From the NCBI GenBank assembly GCA_016778765.1, contig JADHOV010000003.1, positions 1 through 64,000 on the forward strand: a stretch of DNA of 64,000 nucleotides, written 5' to 3'. Numbering within the stretch: the stretch's first letter is position 1; each line of letters opens with the position of its first letter. Source of the DNA: Paracoccaceae bacterium. GTDB lineage: Bacteria > Pseudomonadota > Alphaproteobacteria > Rhodobacterales > Rhodobacteraceae. Shown here in pieces: positions 55,006 to 64,000 of this stretch. The notes under the pieces were generated by a model. It saw only the letters and a list, made by a program, of their open reading frames with translations. It ran no database searches and had not been told where the DNA came from. Both the position numbers and the translations under genes were made by a program.

Positions 55006-56871
55006 ATGTCTTGGCATAAGATTACGGATTTTTTTATTTGGCTTGGCAGAAAATTTAAGGCCGAGCATTTTGCGTCGACTTCCACGCCCTCGGCCAGCAG
55101 CTTTCATTCTTGCCACTGCCACCTGATCGGTGCTTGTCTTCCCTTTTTTCGTCTTGGTGAAAACGGGCAGGTGCTTTTTGGCAATCCTGTAGCAACCAGA
55201 CTTTTGAAACAGGCTCACAGCCAAAAAGAAATTACACAGGCTTTAAAGCGCGCGCCTCTCCTGCCGGAGACGCTGAAATTAAATGGCTGCTCTGGTACCT
55301 TTCGCTTTTTGCAAAACCGTTTGGAGGCTGGAGAGTATGAAGTGTTTTTGGTGCCAAATTGGAGCAAAGAGGAGATCGCACCGACCCCTCACGATGATTT
55401 TGAACGGGTTCCCGTTCCGATGGCAGAATTATCGCCTCAGGGCGTGATTATTCGTGCCAATTCTCAAGCCTCGAAGCTCTTGGGGCTGCGGGCCGATGAA
55501 ACACCCGCGATTGAAGAGGTGATGGAGGGGCTGGGGCGGGCCTTGGCGGATTGGCTGCGCGATGCCACCTTGGGCCGAGGTTTGAAGCAACCCGAGTTTC
55601 TGCGCCTCTCGCGACCTGAGCGCGAAATCTTTGTGCAAGTGTCGTTGTATAAAGACATGTCCAACCGGCGCTCGAATTTGACTGCTGTGTTCACCGATGC
55701 AACCGAACTCAAATCGTTGGAGGCGCAATTTGTTCAAAGTCAAAAAATGCAAGCAATTGGTCAATTGGCTGGTGGCGTGGCGCATGATTTTAACAATTTA
55801 TTAACCGCGATCACTGGGCATTGCGATTTGCTGCTCTTGCGCCACAAAAAATCGGATCAGGATTACGATGATTTGTTACAAATCAATCAAAACGCCAATC
55901 GCGCTGCGGCGCTTGTTTCACAGCTATTGGCGTTTTCCCGCAAGCAAACCTTGCGGCCGCAAAACCTTGAAATTCGGGAAACGTTGTCTGATCTTACGCA
56001 TTTGTTAGACCGGCTTGTTGGAGAGAAAGTGCAGTTACGGTTGAAATATGATCCTGTGAAACGCGCTGTGCGGGCCGATAAACGGCAGTTAGAACAGGTT
56101 GTTATGAACCTTGTTGTGAATGCGCGGGATTCAATGCCAGGGGGTGGTGAAATATTTATTTCAACCGCTGGTACAGAGATTTGCGAACCCATGCTCCGTG
56201 ATCGTGTGGCGGTTCCCAAGGGCGCTTATGTGAGCATTTCCATTCAAGACAAAGGCTGTGGGATTGCTTCTGATAAATTACAAAAAATTTTTGAACCGTT
56301 CTACACCACCAAACGCACCGGCGAAGGCACCGGTTTGGGTCTGTCGACCGTCTATGGAATTGTTAAGCAAACGGGCGGCTATATTTTTGTGGATAGCAGC
56401 GTTGGTCAGGGCACTATCTTCACCTTACTTTTGCCAGCCAGTGATTTGCCATCTCAAAAAGCTGCCTCCCCGCCTTCGGATATCAAATTGGTTGCAAATA
56501 GGCCGGAGGGCGGCACCGTTTTATTGGTGGAGGATGAAGCAACTGTGCGGACGTTTGCGGCCCGAGCCCTGCGTTTATGCGGATATTCCGTTTTGGTGGC
56601 TGAATCGGGCGAAAAGGCCTTAGAAATCGCCCAAAACCCAAATGTTAAATTAGATCTATTTGTCACTGATGTCGTGATGCCGGGGCGTGGCGGGCCCAGT
56701 TGGGTGCGCGAGGCTTTGCAAACCCGCCCTCATATACGAATTATTTTCATGTCAGGATATGCAGAAGATAAGTTGACGGCCGATCAGTCATCTGTGCCAA
56801 ATTCAATTTTTCTAGCAAAGCCATTTTCTTTGACTCAATTGGCCTCTGCAGTTGAATCGCAAATGCCGTGA
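55006..56871 (+). CDS. cckA: CckA-type hybrid sensor histidine kinase
   Basis: Hybrid kinase of 621 residues. Residues about 40-125 and 133-235 are PAS-like (PFFRLGENGQVLFGNPVA; MAELSPQGVIIRANSQASKLLG). The HisKA domain has His260 in GQLAGGVAHDFNNLLTAITG, nearly identical to Caulobacter CckA. HATPase_c covers about 355-478 (NLVVNARDSMPGGG, DKGCGI, GEGTGLGLSTVYGIV). The receiver at about 503-620 has Asp555 in VTDVVMPG. CckA feeds phosphate to ChpT and CtrA, controlling motility and cell cycle genes. Unlike the usual CckA there are no clear N-terminal membrane helices, and an in-frame stop at 54991 prevents a longer start. Confidence 0.88.
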   Translation: MSWHKITDFFIWLGRKFKAEHFASTSTPSASSFHSCHCHLIGACLPFFRLGENGQVLFGNPVATRLLKQAHSQKEITQALKRAPLLPETLKLNGCSGTFRFLQNRLEAGEYEVFLVPNWSKEEIAPTPHDDFERVPVPMAELSPQGVIIRANSQASKLLGLRADETPAIEEVMEGLGRALADWLRDATLGRGLKQPEFLRLSRPEREIFVQVSLYKDMSNRRSNLTAVFTDATELKSLEAQFVQSQKMQAIGQLAGGVAHDFNNLLTAITGHCDLLLLRHKKSDQDYDDLLQINQNANRAAALVSQLLAFSRKQTLRPQNLEIRETLSDLTHLLDRLVGEKVQLRLKYDPVKRAVRADKRQLEQVVMNLVVNARDSMPGGGEIFISTAGTEICEPMLRDRVAVPKGAYVSISIQDKGCGIASDKLQKIFEPFYTTKRTGEGTGLGLSTVYGIVKQTGGYIFVDSSVGQGTIFTLLLPASDLPSQKAASPPSDIKLVANRPEGGTVLLVEDEATVRTFAARALRLCGYSVLVAESGEKALEIAQNPNVKLDLFVTDVVMPGRGGPSWVREALQTRPHIRIIFMSGYAEDKLTADQSSVPNSIFLAKPFSLTQLASAVESQMP

Positions 56872-57025
56872 TTTGCCCACAACCGGCCTGCGCCCTTTGC
56901 AAATGCTTATTGTTTTGCCCAAATTCTTGGTTGGCCGACAAATGGCTGCGATGCGGGCAGGCCTGTTTAGAGCCTTAAATTTTGGCTAAAAACGCCGAAA
57001 ACGTCAACAGTTTTTGATAAAATAT

Positions 57026-57046
57026 AAAGGGTTGATTAACCCTTTT
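57026..57046 (+). terminator. Probable terminator between cckA and recA
   Basis: Perfect 8-bp stem AAAGGGTT/AACCCTTT (57026-57033, 57038-57045) with loop GATT and a short T-run. It stands 25 bp before the recA -35 box. Confidence 0.6.
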
Positions 57047-57070
57047 GAGAGATCCTCGATAAGAAAACTG

Positions 57071-57115
57071 TTGAAATGTTCTTTTTTTACCCCCATATAG
57101 GAACATGAGCAGAAC
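57071..57115 (+). promoter_or_regulatory. recA promoter with LexA (SOS) box
   Basis: TTGAAA at 57071-57076, 17-bp spacer, CATATA at 57094-57099. Directly after the -10 lies GAAC-N7-GAAC (57101-57104 and 57112-57115), the direct-repeat SOS box recognised by alphaproteobacterial LexA. LexA bound here would cover the transcription start. Confidence 0.85.
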
Positions 57116-57173
57116 AAAGCAGTGATTGCCGTGGGGCCTTGGCTGTGAAATAACCGGAAAAGGCGTAACCGAT

Positions 57174-58262
57174 ATGGTAGATTTACTTTCCATGACCAAT
57201 AAAAAAAATGACGATAAACAAAAAGCATTAGACAGCGCATTAAGTCAAATTGAGCGTCAATTTGGCAAAGGCTCGATCATGAAGTTGGGCGGCGAAAACG
57301 CGATACAAGAGATTGAAAGCACCTCAACCGGCTCGCTTGGGTTGGATATTGGTCTTGGTATTGGGGGCTTGCCCAAAGGCCGGATCATTGAGATTTATGG
57401 CCCTGAAAGCTCGGGTAAAACCACGTTAACCTTGCATTGCGTTGCAGAAGAACAGAAAAAAGGCGGGGTTTGTGCCTTTGTCGATGCCGAACACGCGTTG
57501 GATCCGCAATATGCGAAAAAGCTTGGCGTTGATCTTGATGAATTGTTGATCAGCCAGCCCGATACGGGCGAGCAAGCGTTGGAAATCACCGATACGCTGG
57601 TGCGCTCTGGGGCGGTGAATATGGTTGTGGTTGATTCTGTGGCGGCTTTAACGCCCAAGTCAGAATTAGAGGGCGATATGGGTGATAGCAGCGTTGGTGT
57701 TCAAGCGCGTTTGATGAGCCAAGCGATGCGCAAATTAACGGGATCCATCAGCCGCAGCAATTGCATGGTTATTTTTATCAACCAAATTCGGATGAAAATC
57801 GGTGTGATGTTTGGCAGCCCCGAAACCACCACGGGCGGCAATGCGTTAAAATTTTACAGCTCAGTGCGGCTTGATATTCGCCGTATTGGCGCGATCAAAG
57901 ACCGTGATGAAGTTGTTGGAAATGCCACGCGGGTAAAAGTCGTTAAAAATAAGGTTGCGCCTCCGTTTAAACAAGTTGAATTTGATATTATATACGGCGA
58001 AGGCATCTCCAAGAATGGGGAATTGCTTGATTTGGGCGTGAAAGCTGGAATCGTTGATAAATCCGGGTCTTGGTATAGTTTCGGGGATGAGCGTATCGGC
58101 CAAGGTCGCGAAAATGCAAAAGTGTTTTTATCAGAAAACAAGGCAATAGCGCTTGAGATTGAAGATAAAATTCGCGCTGCGCATGGGCTTGATTTTGATT
58201 TAGAGAAAAAATTAGCTGATAATTTACTCAGCGATGGTGGAGACAGCGTGTTAGAGGGCTAA
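57174..58262 (+). CDS. recA: Recombinase RecA
   Basis: DNA strand-exchange ATPase of 362 residues. The start at ATG 57174 ([23 protein letters not shown]) fits the rhodobacterial N-terminus; ATG 57192 is an alternative. Walker [10 protein letters not shown] is near residues 76-84, and [34 protein letters not shown] is the Walker B/L1 region. The L2 region [16 protein letters not shown] ([21 protein letters not shown]) follows. It activates LexA cleavage in the SOS response and is itself under an SOS box. Confidence 0.98.
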   Translation: MVDLLSMTNKKNDDKQKALDSALSQIERQFGKGSIMKLGGENAIQEIESTSTGSLGLDIGLGIGGLPKGRIIEIYGPESSGKTTLTLHCVAEEQKKGGVCAFVDAEHALDPQYAKKLGVDLDELLISQPDTGEQALEITDTLVRSGAVNMVVVDSVAALTPKSELEGDMGDSSVGVQARLMSQAMRKLTGSISRSNCMVIFINQIRMKIGVMFGSPETTTGGNALKFYSSVRLDIRRIGAIKDRDEVVGNATRVKVVKNKVAPPFKQVEFDIIYGEGISKNGELLDLGVKAGIVDKSGSWYSFGDERIGQGRENAKVFLSENKAIALEIEDKIRAAHGLDFDLEKKLADNLLSDGGDSVLEG

Positions 58263-58288
58263 GGCCCAATTAGGACAAAGGGTAAGTT

Positions 58289-58318
58289 AGGCTGCTGGCG
58301 CGCGCCAGCGGCCTTTTT
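58289..58318 (+). terminator. recA terminator
   Basis: Strong GC-rich hairpin (GCTGGCGC/GCGCCAGC, extended by AGGC/GGCCT) followed by six T, 27 bp after the recA stop. Confidence 0.85.
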
Positions 58319-58419
58319 TATTTGGAATATACCCCTGCTAGCAACGCAGGACCGGTGGACAAAATCTGGACAAAGAGCTAGAGGGGGCGGCAGAGAATGC
58401 GCAATGAAAAGGGCAGCTT

Positions 58420-61083
58420 ATGGCCACGATGAATGATATCCGCAGTACGTTTTTGAATTACTTTGCCAGAAATGATCATACGGTTGTGGCCTCCAGCCCG
58501 TTGGTGCCGCGCAATGACCCGACATTGATGTTCGCAAATTCCGGCATGGTGCAGTTCAAAAACCTATTTACCGGGGTTGAAAAGCGCGATTACCAGAGGG
58601 CAACGACCTCGCAGAAATGCGTGCGCGCCGGGGGCAAACACAACGATCTTGATAATGTGGGTTACACCGCCCGCCATCATACATTTTTTGAGATGCTGGG
58701 TAATTTTAGCTTTGGCGATTATTTTAAAACTGAGGCGATCCCCTTCGCCTGGGAACTGTTAACCAAAGAGTTTGGTATCGATAAATCGAAGCTGCTGGTC
58801 ACGGTTTATCACACCGATGACGAGGCTGCCGTAATTTGGAAGAAAGTTGCGGGTTTAAGCGATGATAGGATCATCCGAATTGCCACGAATGATAATTTTT
58901 GGATGATGGGTCCTACGGGCCCTTGCGGTCCGTGCACTGAGATTTTTTACGATCATGGCGATCATATCTGGGGAGGACCTCCGGGCAGCCCCGAAGAAGA
59001 CGGTGACCGCTTTATCGAGATCTGGAACTTGGTCTTCATGCAGAATGAACAATTCGAAGATGGATCGATGACGGCGCTGGATCAACAATCGATTGATACC
59101 GGGATGGGGCTTGAGCGGATTGCGGCGCTGCTGCAAGGCAAGCATGATAATTATGATACGGATCTGATGCGCGCGCTGATCGAAGCCAGCGCTGATGCAT
59201 CGAGCAATGATCCCGATGGGCCGGGGAAAACCCATCACAGAGTCATTGCGGATCATTTACGCTCGACTTCCTTTCTGATGGCTGATGGCGTTATGCCCTC
59301 GAATGATGGGCGCGGCTATGTTTTGCGCCGTATTATGCGCCGCGCGATGCGACATGTGCATCTTCTGGGGGTGAAAGACCCCATGATGCATCGTTTGGTT
59401 CCGGCGCTGGTCTCGCAAATGGGTGCCGCCTATCCTGAATTGGTGCAGGCTCAAGCGTTGATACAAGAAACCTTGCAGTTAGAAGAAACCCGCTTCCGGC
59501 AAACCTTAGAGCGCGGCTTGAAGCTGCTAGATGATGAGCTTGCAGGTTTGCCGCAGGCGGCTGAATTGCCTGGCCAAGCAGCGTTTAAACTCTATGATAC
59601 CTATGGTTTTCCGCTTGATTTAACCCAAGATGCTTTGCGCGAAAAAGGCAGAAGCGTTGATTTGCCGGGGTTTGAGGCCGCTATGGCCGATCAAAAGGCA
59701 AAAGCGCGCGCCGCCTGGTCGGGCACTGGCGAGGCTGCAGATTCAAGCCTTTGGTTCGATATTGCTGAGCAACATGGCAGCACCGATTTTCTAGGGTATG
59801 ATACTGAAATCGCTGAGGCGCAAATTTTGAACCTTGTGCGCGATGGTAAAAATCTTGCACACGTAGAAGCCGGTGAAAGCGCTTTTGTCGTGTTAAATCA
59901 ATCGCCGTTTTACGCCGAAAGCGGTGGTCAAGTGGGTGATCAGGGTGTGCTAAGCTGTGAAACGGGCAGCGCAAGGATCACCGATACCAAGAAAGTGGCG
60001 GGCGTTTTTCTGCATTATGCAGAAATCACCAGCGGGCATTTGCAACCCGGGATTGGCTGCTCAGTGGCAGTGGATCACCATCGGCGCAGTGCGATCCGCG
60101 CAAACCATTCCGCCACGCATTTGCTACATGAGGCGTTGCGCGGCCATTTGGGGGCGCATGTTGCACAGCGCGGGTCGCTGAATGCCGCAGATCGGCTGCG
60201 GTTTGATTTCAGCCAGGCTAAGGCGTTAACGGCGCAAGAGTTGCAACTTGTCGAAACAGAAGTGAATGCCTATATCCGCCAAAATAGCATGGTGACCACC
60301 CGCATCATGACACCCGATGATGCCCGTGCCATCGGTGCACAAGCGCTGTTTGGAGAAAAATATGGCGATGAGGTGCGCGTTGTCTCTATGGGTCAGGCCG
60401 AAGAGTCTGGCAAAGGCATGGATCAAACGACCTATTCTTTAGAGCTTTGCGGTGGCACGCATGTTGCGCAAACCGGTGACATTGGCGGGTTTGTGATTTT
60501 ATCCGATAGCGCCAGCAGCGCCGGCGTGCGCCGCGTTGAGGCGCTGACAGGGGCCGCGGCATCCGCGCATCTTGCGCAGCAAAGCGCGGTTGTTTCAGGG
60601 CTGGCAAGCGCGTTGAAAGCCCCGATGCCAGATTTAGAGCGCCGCGTGGCGGCTTTGCTGGATGAGCGCAAAACGCTTGCAAATGAAGTGGCACAATTGC
60701 GCCGCGAACTGGCCTTGGCGGGGGGCGCGGGTCAAGGGGATGCGCCGCAGGCCAAAGAGGTCAATGGGGTTGCGTTTTTAGGGCAAGTTGTCAGCGGCGT
60801 TTCGGGCAAAGACCTGCCGGCTCTGATTGACAGCCACAAGGCGTCAATCGGATCGGTTGCGGTGCTTCTGATCGCGGATCTAGGCGGGAAAGTAGCGGTC
60901 TGCGCGGGCGTTTCAAGCGATTTGCTCGATCGCATCTCGGCGGTTGATATGGTCAAGGCCGCGGTACCGCTTTTGGGCGGCAAAGGCGGCGGTGGTCGCC
61001 CCGATATGGCGCAAGGCGGTGGCAGCGATATCAGCAATGCCGCGCAGGCGGTTAAGGCGGTTGAAGCCTTATTACAGGCTTAA
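58420..61083 (+). CDS. alaS: Alanyl-tRNA synthetase
   Basis: Class II synthetase of 887 residues. The N-terminus [46 protein letters not shown] is motif 1 and [15 protein letters not shown] lies in the catalytic core. [16 protein letters not shown] is motif 3. The editing domain carries zinc ligands in [12 protein letters not shown] and [15 protein letters not shown]. The C-terminal C-Ala domain ends [18 protein letters not shown]. Full length and intact. Confidence 0.98.
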   Translation: MATMNDIRSTFLNYFARNDHTVVASSPLVPRNDPTLMFANSGMVQFKNLFTGVEKRDYQRATTSQKCVRAGGKHNDLDNVGYTARHHTFFEMLGNFSFGDYFKTEAIPFAWELLTKEFGIDKSKLLVTVYHTDDEAAVIWKKVAGLSDDRIIRIATNDNFWMMGPTGPCGPCTEIFYDHGDHIWGGPPGSPEEDGDRFIEIWNLVFMQNEQFEDGSMTALDQQSIDTGMGLERIAALLQGKHDNYDTDLMRALIEASADASSNDPDGPGKTHHRVIADHLRSTSFLMADGVMPSNDGRGYVLRRIMRRAMRHVHLLGVKDPMMHRLVPALVSQMGAAYPELVQAQALIQETLQLEETRFRQTLERGLKLLDDELAGLPQAAELPGQAAFKLYDTYGFPLDLTQDALREKGRSVDLPGFEAAMADQKAKARAAWSGTGEAADSSLWFDIAEQHGSTDFLGYDTEIAEAQILNLVRDGKNLAHVEAGESAFVVLNQSPFYAESGGQVGDQGVLSCETGSARITDTKKVAGVFLHYAEITSGHLQPGIGCSVAVDHHRRSAIRANHSATHLLHEALRGHLGAHVAQRGSLNAADRLRFDFSQAKALTAQELQLVETEVNAYIRQNSMVTTRIMTPDDARAIGAQALFGEKYGDEVRVVSMGQAEESGKGMDQTTYSLELCGGTHVAQTGDIGGFVILSDSASSAGVRRVEALTGAAASAHLAQQSAVVSGLASALKAPMPDLERRVAALLDERKTLANEVAQLRRELALAGGAGQGDAPQAKEVNGVAFLGQVVSGVSGKDLPALIDSHKASIGSVAVLLIADLGGKVAVCAGVSSDLLDRISAVDMVKAAVPLLGGKGGGGRPDMAQGGGSDISNAAQAVKAVEALLQA

Positions 61084-61106
61084 CGGCGGCGCAGAGGCCT
61101 AACGAT

Positions 61107-61132
61107 AAAAGGCGTGCATTGCACGCCCTTTC
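61107..61132. terminator. Bidirectional terminator between alaS and typA
   Basis: Hairpin GGCGTG-CATTG-CACGCC with A-run on the left and CTTTC on the right, between two convergent stops (61083 and 61135). It should serve typA on the minus strand (T-run) and, more weakly, alaS. Confidence 0.7.
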
Positions 61133-61134
61133 AT

Positions 61135-62955
61135 TTATTTTGTTTTTGATATCCGTTTGCGCTCATGCGGATCTAGATGCCGTTTGCGCAGGCGGATTGA
61201 CTGGGGTGTCACCTCGACCAACTCATCATCATCAATATAGGCAATGGCCTCTTCCAACGACATTTGAATCGGCGTGGTCAGCCTGACCGCATCATCGGTT
61301 CCCGAGGCGCGGACATTGGTGAGTTTTTTGCCCTTAAGCGGGTTTACCTCAAGGTCATTATCTCGGCTATGTTCTCCGATAATCATACCCTGATAAATGG
61401 GGGCTTGCGCGCCGATAAACATACGGCCCCGCTCTTCTAGATTCCAGAGTGCATAAGCAACGGAGACGCCGTTTTCCATAGAAATCAACACACCGGCGCG
61501 GCGCCCGGGTATAGTTCCGCGAAACGGTGCCCATTCGTGGAACACCCGGTTCAACACGCCTGTTCCGCGGGTGTCGGTTAAGAACTCGCCATAATATCCG
61601 ATCAATCCGCGCGAGGGAACATGGGCGATAATCCGCGTTTTGCCATTGCCCGTCTGGTTCATTTCCGCCAGATCGCCTTTGCGCGTGCCGGTAATTTTTT
61701 CGATCACAGTGCCGGAATATTCATCATCCACATCGATTGTTACTTCTTCGATCGGCTCAAGGCGCTCGCCGTTTTCGCCTTCGCGCATCAAAACTTGTGG
61801 GCGTGAGATTGATAATTCGAAGCCTTCGCGGCGCATATTCTCGATCAAAACACCCATTTGTAATTCGCCGCGACCGGCGACTTCAAACGCCTCTCCCCCG
61901 GGGGTTTCACTGATTTTGATTGCAACATTGCTTTCGGCTTCTTTCAGCAAGCGCTCGCGGATCACGCGGCTTTGCACTTTCTTGCCTTCGCGTCCGGCAA
62001 GTGGGCTGTCATTGATGCCAAAGGTGACCGTGATCGTTGGCGGGTCGATGGGCTGGGCATGCAGCGGCATATCAACGGCTAAGGCGCAGAGCGTATCTGA
62101 AACCGTGGCTTTGCTCATACCGGCCAGCGAGACGATATCGCCGGCCTCGGCCAGTTCAATATCTTGTGGCGCAAGGCCGCGGAAGGCTTGTATGCGCGTA
62201 ACGCGGAATTGTTCGATTTTTTGGCCCAACCGGGTCAGCGCTTGGATGGTGGCGCCAACCTTCAAGCTGCCGCTCTCTACCCGGCCGGTCAAAATGCGCC
62301 CAACAAAAGGGTCATTGCCCAATGTGGTGGCCAGCATTTGAAAATCATTGCCGATTTGAGCGGTTTGTTTGGGCGCATATACGTGATTTACAACCAGATC
62401 AAACAGGGCTGAGAGATCTTTACGCGGCCCATCAAGCTCATGATCTGCCCAACCCGCGCGGCCAGAGGCGTACATATGCGGAAAATCAAGCTGATCATCA
62501 TTGGCGCCAAGCGAGGCGAATAAATCAAAACATTCATCCAACGCACGATCGGGCTCGGCGTCGGGTTTATCCACCTTGTTGAGCACAACGATCGGGCGCA
62601 GGCCCAAAGCCAAAGCTTTGGCCGTAACGAATTTGGTTTGCGGCATTGGACCCTCTGCCGCATCGACCAGCAGAACCACACCATCGACCATGCTGAGAAT
62701 TCGTTCAACTTCACCGCCAAAATCGGCGTGGCCAGGCGTGTCAACGATGTTGATCCGGGTGGTTTTCCATTCCACCGACGTGGCTTTGGCCAAAATGGTG
62801 ATGCCGCGCTCGCGTTCCAGATCATTGCTGTCCATGGCGCGCTCGGCCACGGTTTGATTGGCGCGAAAAGCGCCCGATTGTTTCAGCAATTCATCCACGA
62901 GGGTGGTTTTGCCATGATCAACATGCGCGATGATCGCAATATTGCGAAGATCCAT
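61135..62955 (-). CDS. typA: Translational GTPase TypA/BipA
   Basis: Ribosome-associated GTPase of 606 residues related to EF-G. G1 is [10 protein letters not shown] (residues 10-19), G2 lies in RERGITI, G3 is [11 protein letters not shown] and G4 is [10 protein letters not shown]. The C-terminal [32 protein letters not shown] is diagnostic for TypA. It assists large-subunit assembly and stress growth. A long perfect hairpin lies 37 bp upstream of the start, within or before its leader. Confidence 0.97.
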   Translation of the reverse strand: MDLRNIAIIAHVDHGKTTLVDELLKQSGAFRANQTVAERAMDSNDLERERGITILAKATSVEWKTTRINIVDTPGHADFGGEVERILSMVDGVVLLVDAAEGPMPQTKFVTAKALALGLRPIVVLNKVDKPDAEPDRALDECFDLFASLGANDDQLDFPHMYASGRAGWADHELDGPRKDLSALFDLVVNHVYAPKQTAQIGNDFQMLATTLGNDPFVGRILTGRVESGSLKVGATIQALTRLGQKIEQFRVTRIQAFRGLAPQDIELAEAGDIVSLAGMSKATVSDTLCALAVDMPLHAQPIDPPTITVTFGINDSPLAGREGKKVQSRVIRERLLKEAESNVAIKISETPGGEAFEVAGRGELQMGVLIENMRREGFELSISRPQVLMREGENGERLEPIEEVTIDVDDEYSGTVIEKITGTRKGDLAEMNQTGNGKTRIIAHVPSRGLIGYYGEFLTDTRGTGVLNRVFHEWAPFRGTIPGRRAGVLISMENGVSVAYALWNLEERGRMFIGAQAPIYQGMIIGEHSRDNDLEVNPLKGKKLTNVRASGTDDAVRLTTPIQMSLEEAIAYIDDDELVEVTPQSIRLRKRHLDPHERKRISKTK

Positions 62956-62991
62956 ATTTGGTGCCCTTTTGTATCTTTAGTTGCGGCTCGC

Positions 62992-63027
62992 CTATCTGCT
63001 CTGGCCCCAAAAGGCCAGAGCAGATAG
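62992..63027. repeat. Perfect 15-bp inverted repeat upstream of typA
   Basis: Arms CTATCTGCTCTGGCC (62992-63006) and GGCCAGAGCAGATAG (63013-63027) with loop CCAAAA. It lies between the end of the MttB-family gene (63104) and the typA start (62955). Neither side shows a T-run, so it is not an ordinary intrinsic terminator. Confidence 0.85.
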
Positions 63028-63103
63028 GGCCAAATTGGGCGAAAAAGAGGATAACGGCGCTGGATCAAGCCACGATTGGGATATCCCTCATATTTTAAAG
63101 GCC

Positions 63104-64000
63104 CTAACCGGGCAGGTGGATCTTAAACCTATCGCGTATGACGCTGTCGATCGCAGGGTCAAAACAGGCCGCGGAGGGGCGCGATAAAATTTCAGTTTTG
63201 CGCGCGATGGCTTTTTCAAGCAGATCTGGCTTACCCAATTCTTCCCATTCTTTTGGCGAGGTTCGATCGCCTAAAGCGGGATAAATATATTCGGTTTGCA
63301 TCAAGGCCAAGGTCTGATCAGAGCCGAGATAATGGCCGGGTCCCTCCAAACAGGTGGCGCGGATCACGTCAACGCTTACCGTGTCTTCTGTGACCTCGAT
63401 ACCGCGCACGCAGCGCAAGGCTTGGCCGATCAAATCATCTCCCAAAATAAGCGATTCCAGACAGAAACCCAAAAGCGATGCGTGCATTCCGGCGGCTTCA
63501 TAGACCATATTCAGCCCCGATAAGCCAGCCATTACATTTGAGGTCGCCTGCTCCCAACCGGCTTGCATATCGGGAAGTTTTGCATCCGCGATTCCCGCAG
63601 CAGCGCCGCCGGGCAAATCGTAATAACGATGCATTTGCGCGCATCCTGCGCTGAGAAGCGCCTGTTCGCCGCTGCCCCCCGACATTGCGCCTGTGCGCAA
63701 ATCTGACACAAAAGGCCAAGTTCCAAAAATCGCCGGGTGCCCGGGTTGCACCGCGTTTACATAGACCAATCCGGCCAGGCATTCGGCAACCGCTTGTACG
63801 ATAGCACCCGCAATAGGGGCCGGCGCCGTGGCCCCGGCTTGCCCAGCGCTGAGCAGTAAAATTGGCATGCCGCCCGCGATGCAGCGCTCCATCACCAGGC
63901 AGCTTTCTGTTGCAAATTTCATTGGCGGAACCACGAAGCAGTTTGAATTTGACATGAAGGGACGCGCCCGCCAGGCGTCTTCCCCACCCGCGATCAGGTG
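63104..64000 (-). CDS. Trimethylamine methyltransferase family protein (MttB, non-pyrrolysine; partial)
   Basis: C-terminal 298 residues of an MttB-superfamily methyltransferase; the 5' part lies beyond base 64000. Blocks such as NSNCFVVPPMKFATESCLVMERCIAGGMPILLLSAGQAGATAPAPIAGAIVQAVAECLAGLVYVNAVQPGHPAIFGTWPF and CLEGPGHYLGSDQTLALMQTEYIYPALGDRTSPKEWEE are typical. The reading frame is continuous with no in-frame amber codon in this part. Characterised non-pyrrolysine members demethylate glycine betaine or related quaternary amines, passing the methyl group to a corrinoid protein. Links to betC/betBA and the RACo-like gene in this window fit such a role. Confidence 0.88.
   Translation of the reverse strand, partial: HLIAGGEDAWRARPFMSNSNCFVVPPMKFATESCLVMERCIAGGMPILLLSAGQAGATAPAPIAGAIVQAVAECLAGLVYVNAVQPGHPAIFGTWPFVSDLRTGAMSGGSGEQALLSAGCAQMHRYYDLPGGAAAGIADAKLPDMQAGWEQATSNVMAGLSGLNMVYEAAGMHASLLGFCLESLILGDDLIGQALRCVRGIEVTEDTVSVDVIRATCLEGPGHYLGSDQTLALMQTEYIYPALGDRTSPKEWEELGKPDLLEKAIARKTEILSRPSAACFDPAIDSVIRDRFKIHLPG

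Noticed and set aside
54883..55224. 113-codon basic open frame on the minus strand overlapping the cckA start
   Set aside because: Antisense to the well-supported 5' end of cckA and with no ribosome site or family resemblance.

Overview
The window is a stretch of chromosome from an alphaproteobacterium, most likely a marine member of the Roseobacter group (Rhodobacteraceae). I infer this from several lineage markers. There is a CckA-type hybrid kinase. An HdaA protein begins with a clamp-binding motif. A recA promoter carries a GAAC-N7-GAAC SOS box. A PccR-like regulator sits beside the propionyl-CoA carboxylase genes. There is choline-O-sulfate/choline oxidation (betC, betI, betB, betA), a TRAP-type solute-binding protein, and non-pyrrolysine MttB chemistry. 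Base composition is moderate for the family, which would suit a pelagic lineage, but I cannot name the genus. No insertion sequence, prophage, CRISPR array, rRNA or tRNA gene was seen. The window reads as stable core chromosome with catabolic clusters.

Layout. 0-4.3 kb (minus strand): a 5-oxoproline (pyroglutamate) cluster with an Asp/Glu-family racemase, PxpB, PxpC, PxpA and then a TRAP solute-binding protein cut by the window edge. 4.5-7.9 kb: a possible 39-residue membrane peptide, an alpha-methylacyl-CoA racemase homologue overlapping a nitroreductase, a RidA protein and an acetyltransferase. 8.2-12 kb: gatC-gatA, a lipoprotein, a peptidoglycan amidase, RNase P RNA and rpmG. 12.2-17.6 kb: a Bax inhibitor-1 family protein, a 650-bp spacer with regulatory structure, an XRE regulator, a HisN-type phosphatase, and two purine deaminases facing each other. 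17.7-24.7 kb: mgtE, 5-formyl-THF cyclo-ligase, OsmC, a YmdB-type phosphodiesterase, two transporters and yebC, all on the plus strand. 25.1-27.1 kb: a small unknown regulator-like protein and two exporters. 27.1-32.5 kb: the bet cluster. 32.5-42.5 kb: the methylmalonyl-CoA pathway (pccR, pccB, two uncharacterised genes, pccA, mcm). 42.6-51.7 kb: small enzymes, a DjlA-like protein, Ppx, HdaA, an AI-2E family protein, a RACo-like corrinoid-activation protein and an agmatinase-family enzyme. 51.9-63 kb: guaB, rsmB, cckA, recA, alaS and typA. The end of the window cuts an MttB-family methyltransferase.

How the genes work together. Choline sulfate can be cleaved, oxidised to betaine aldehyde and then to glycine betaine by BetC, BetA and BetB under BetI. 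An MttB-family protein and a RACo-like reactivator elsewhere in the window suggest that betaine-like methylamines may be demethylated further through corrinoid chemistry (inference). Propionyl-CoA is carboxylated by PccAB and rearranged to succinyl-CoA by the mutase. TTTGCAAA-type repeats lie in front of both pccB and pccR, pointing to control by PccR with autoregulation. The pyroglutamate cluster looks like an uptake-and-hydrolysis unit giving glutamate. Guanine and 8-oxoguanine deaminases feed purine breakdown.

No clear defence or novel mobile system was found. The best leads are the two conserved unknowns inside the pcc operon, the PccR site arrangement, the RACo-like gene with a GTGA-coupled partner, a CckA without its membrane anchor, the TRAP-linked pyroglutamate cluster, and several unexplained palindromes and spacers.
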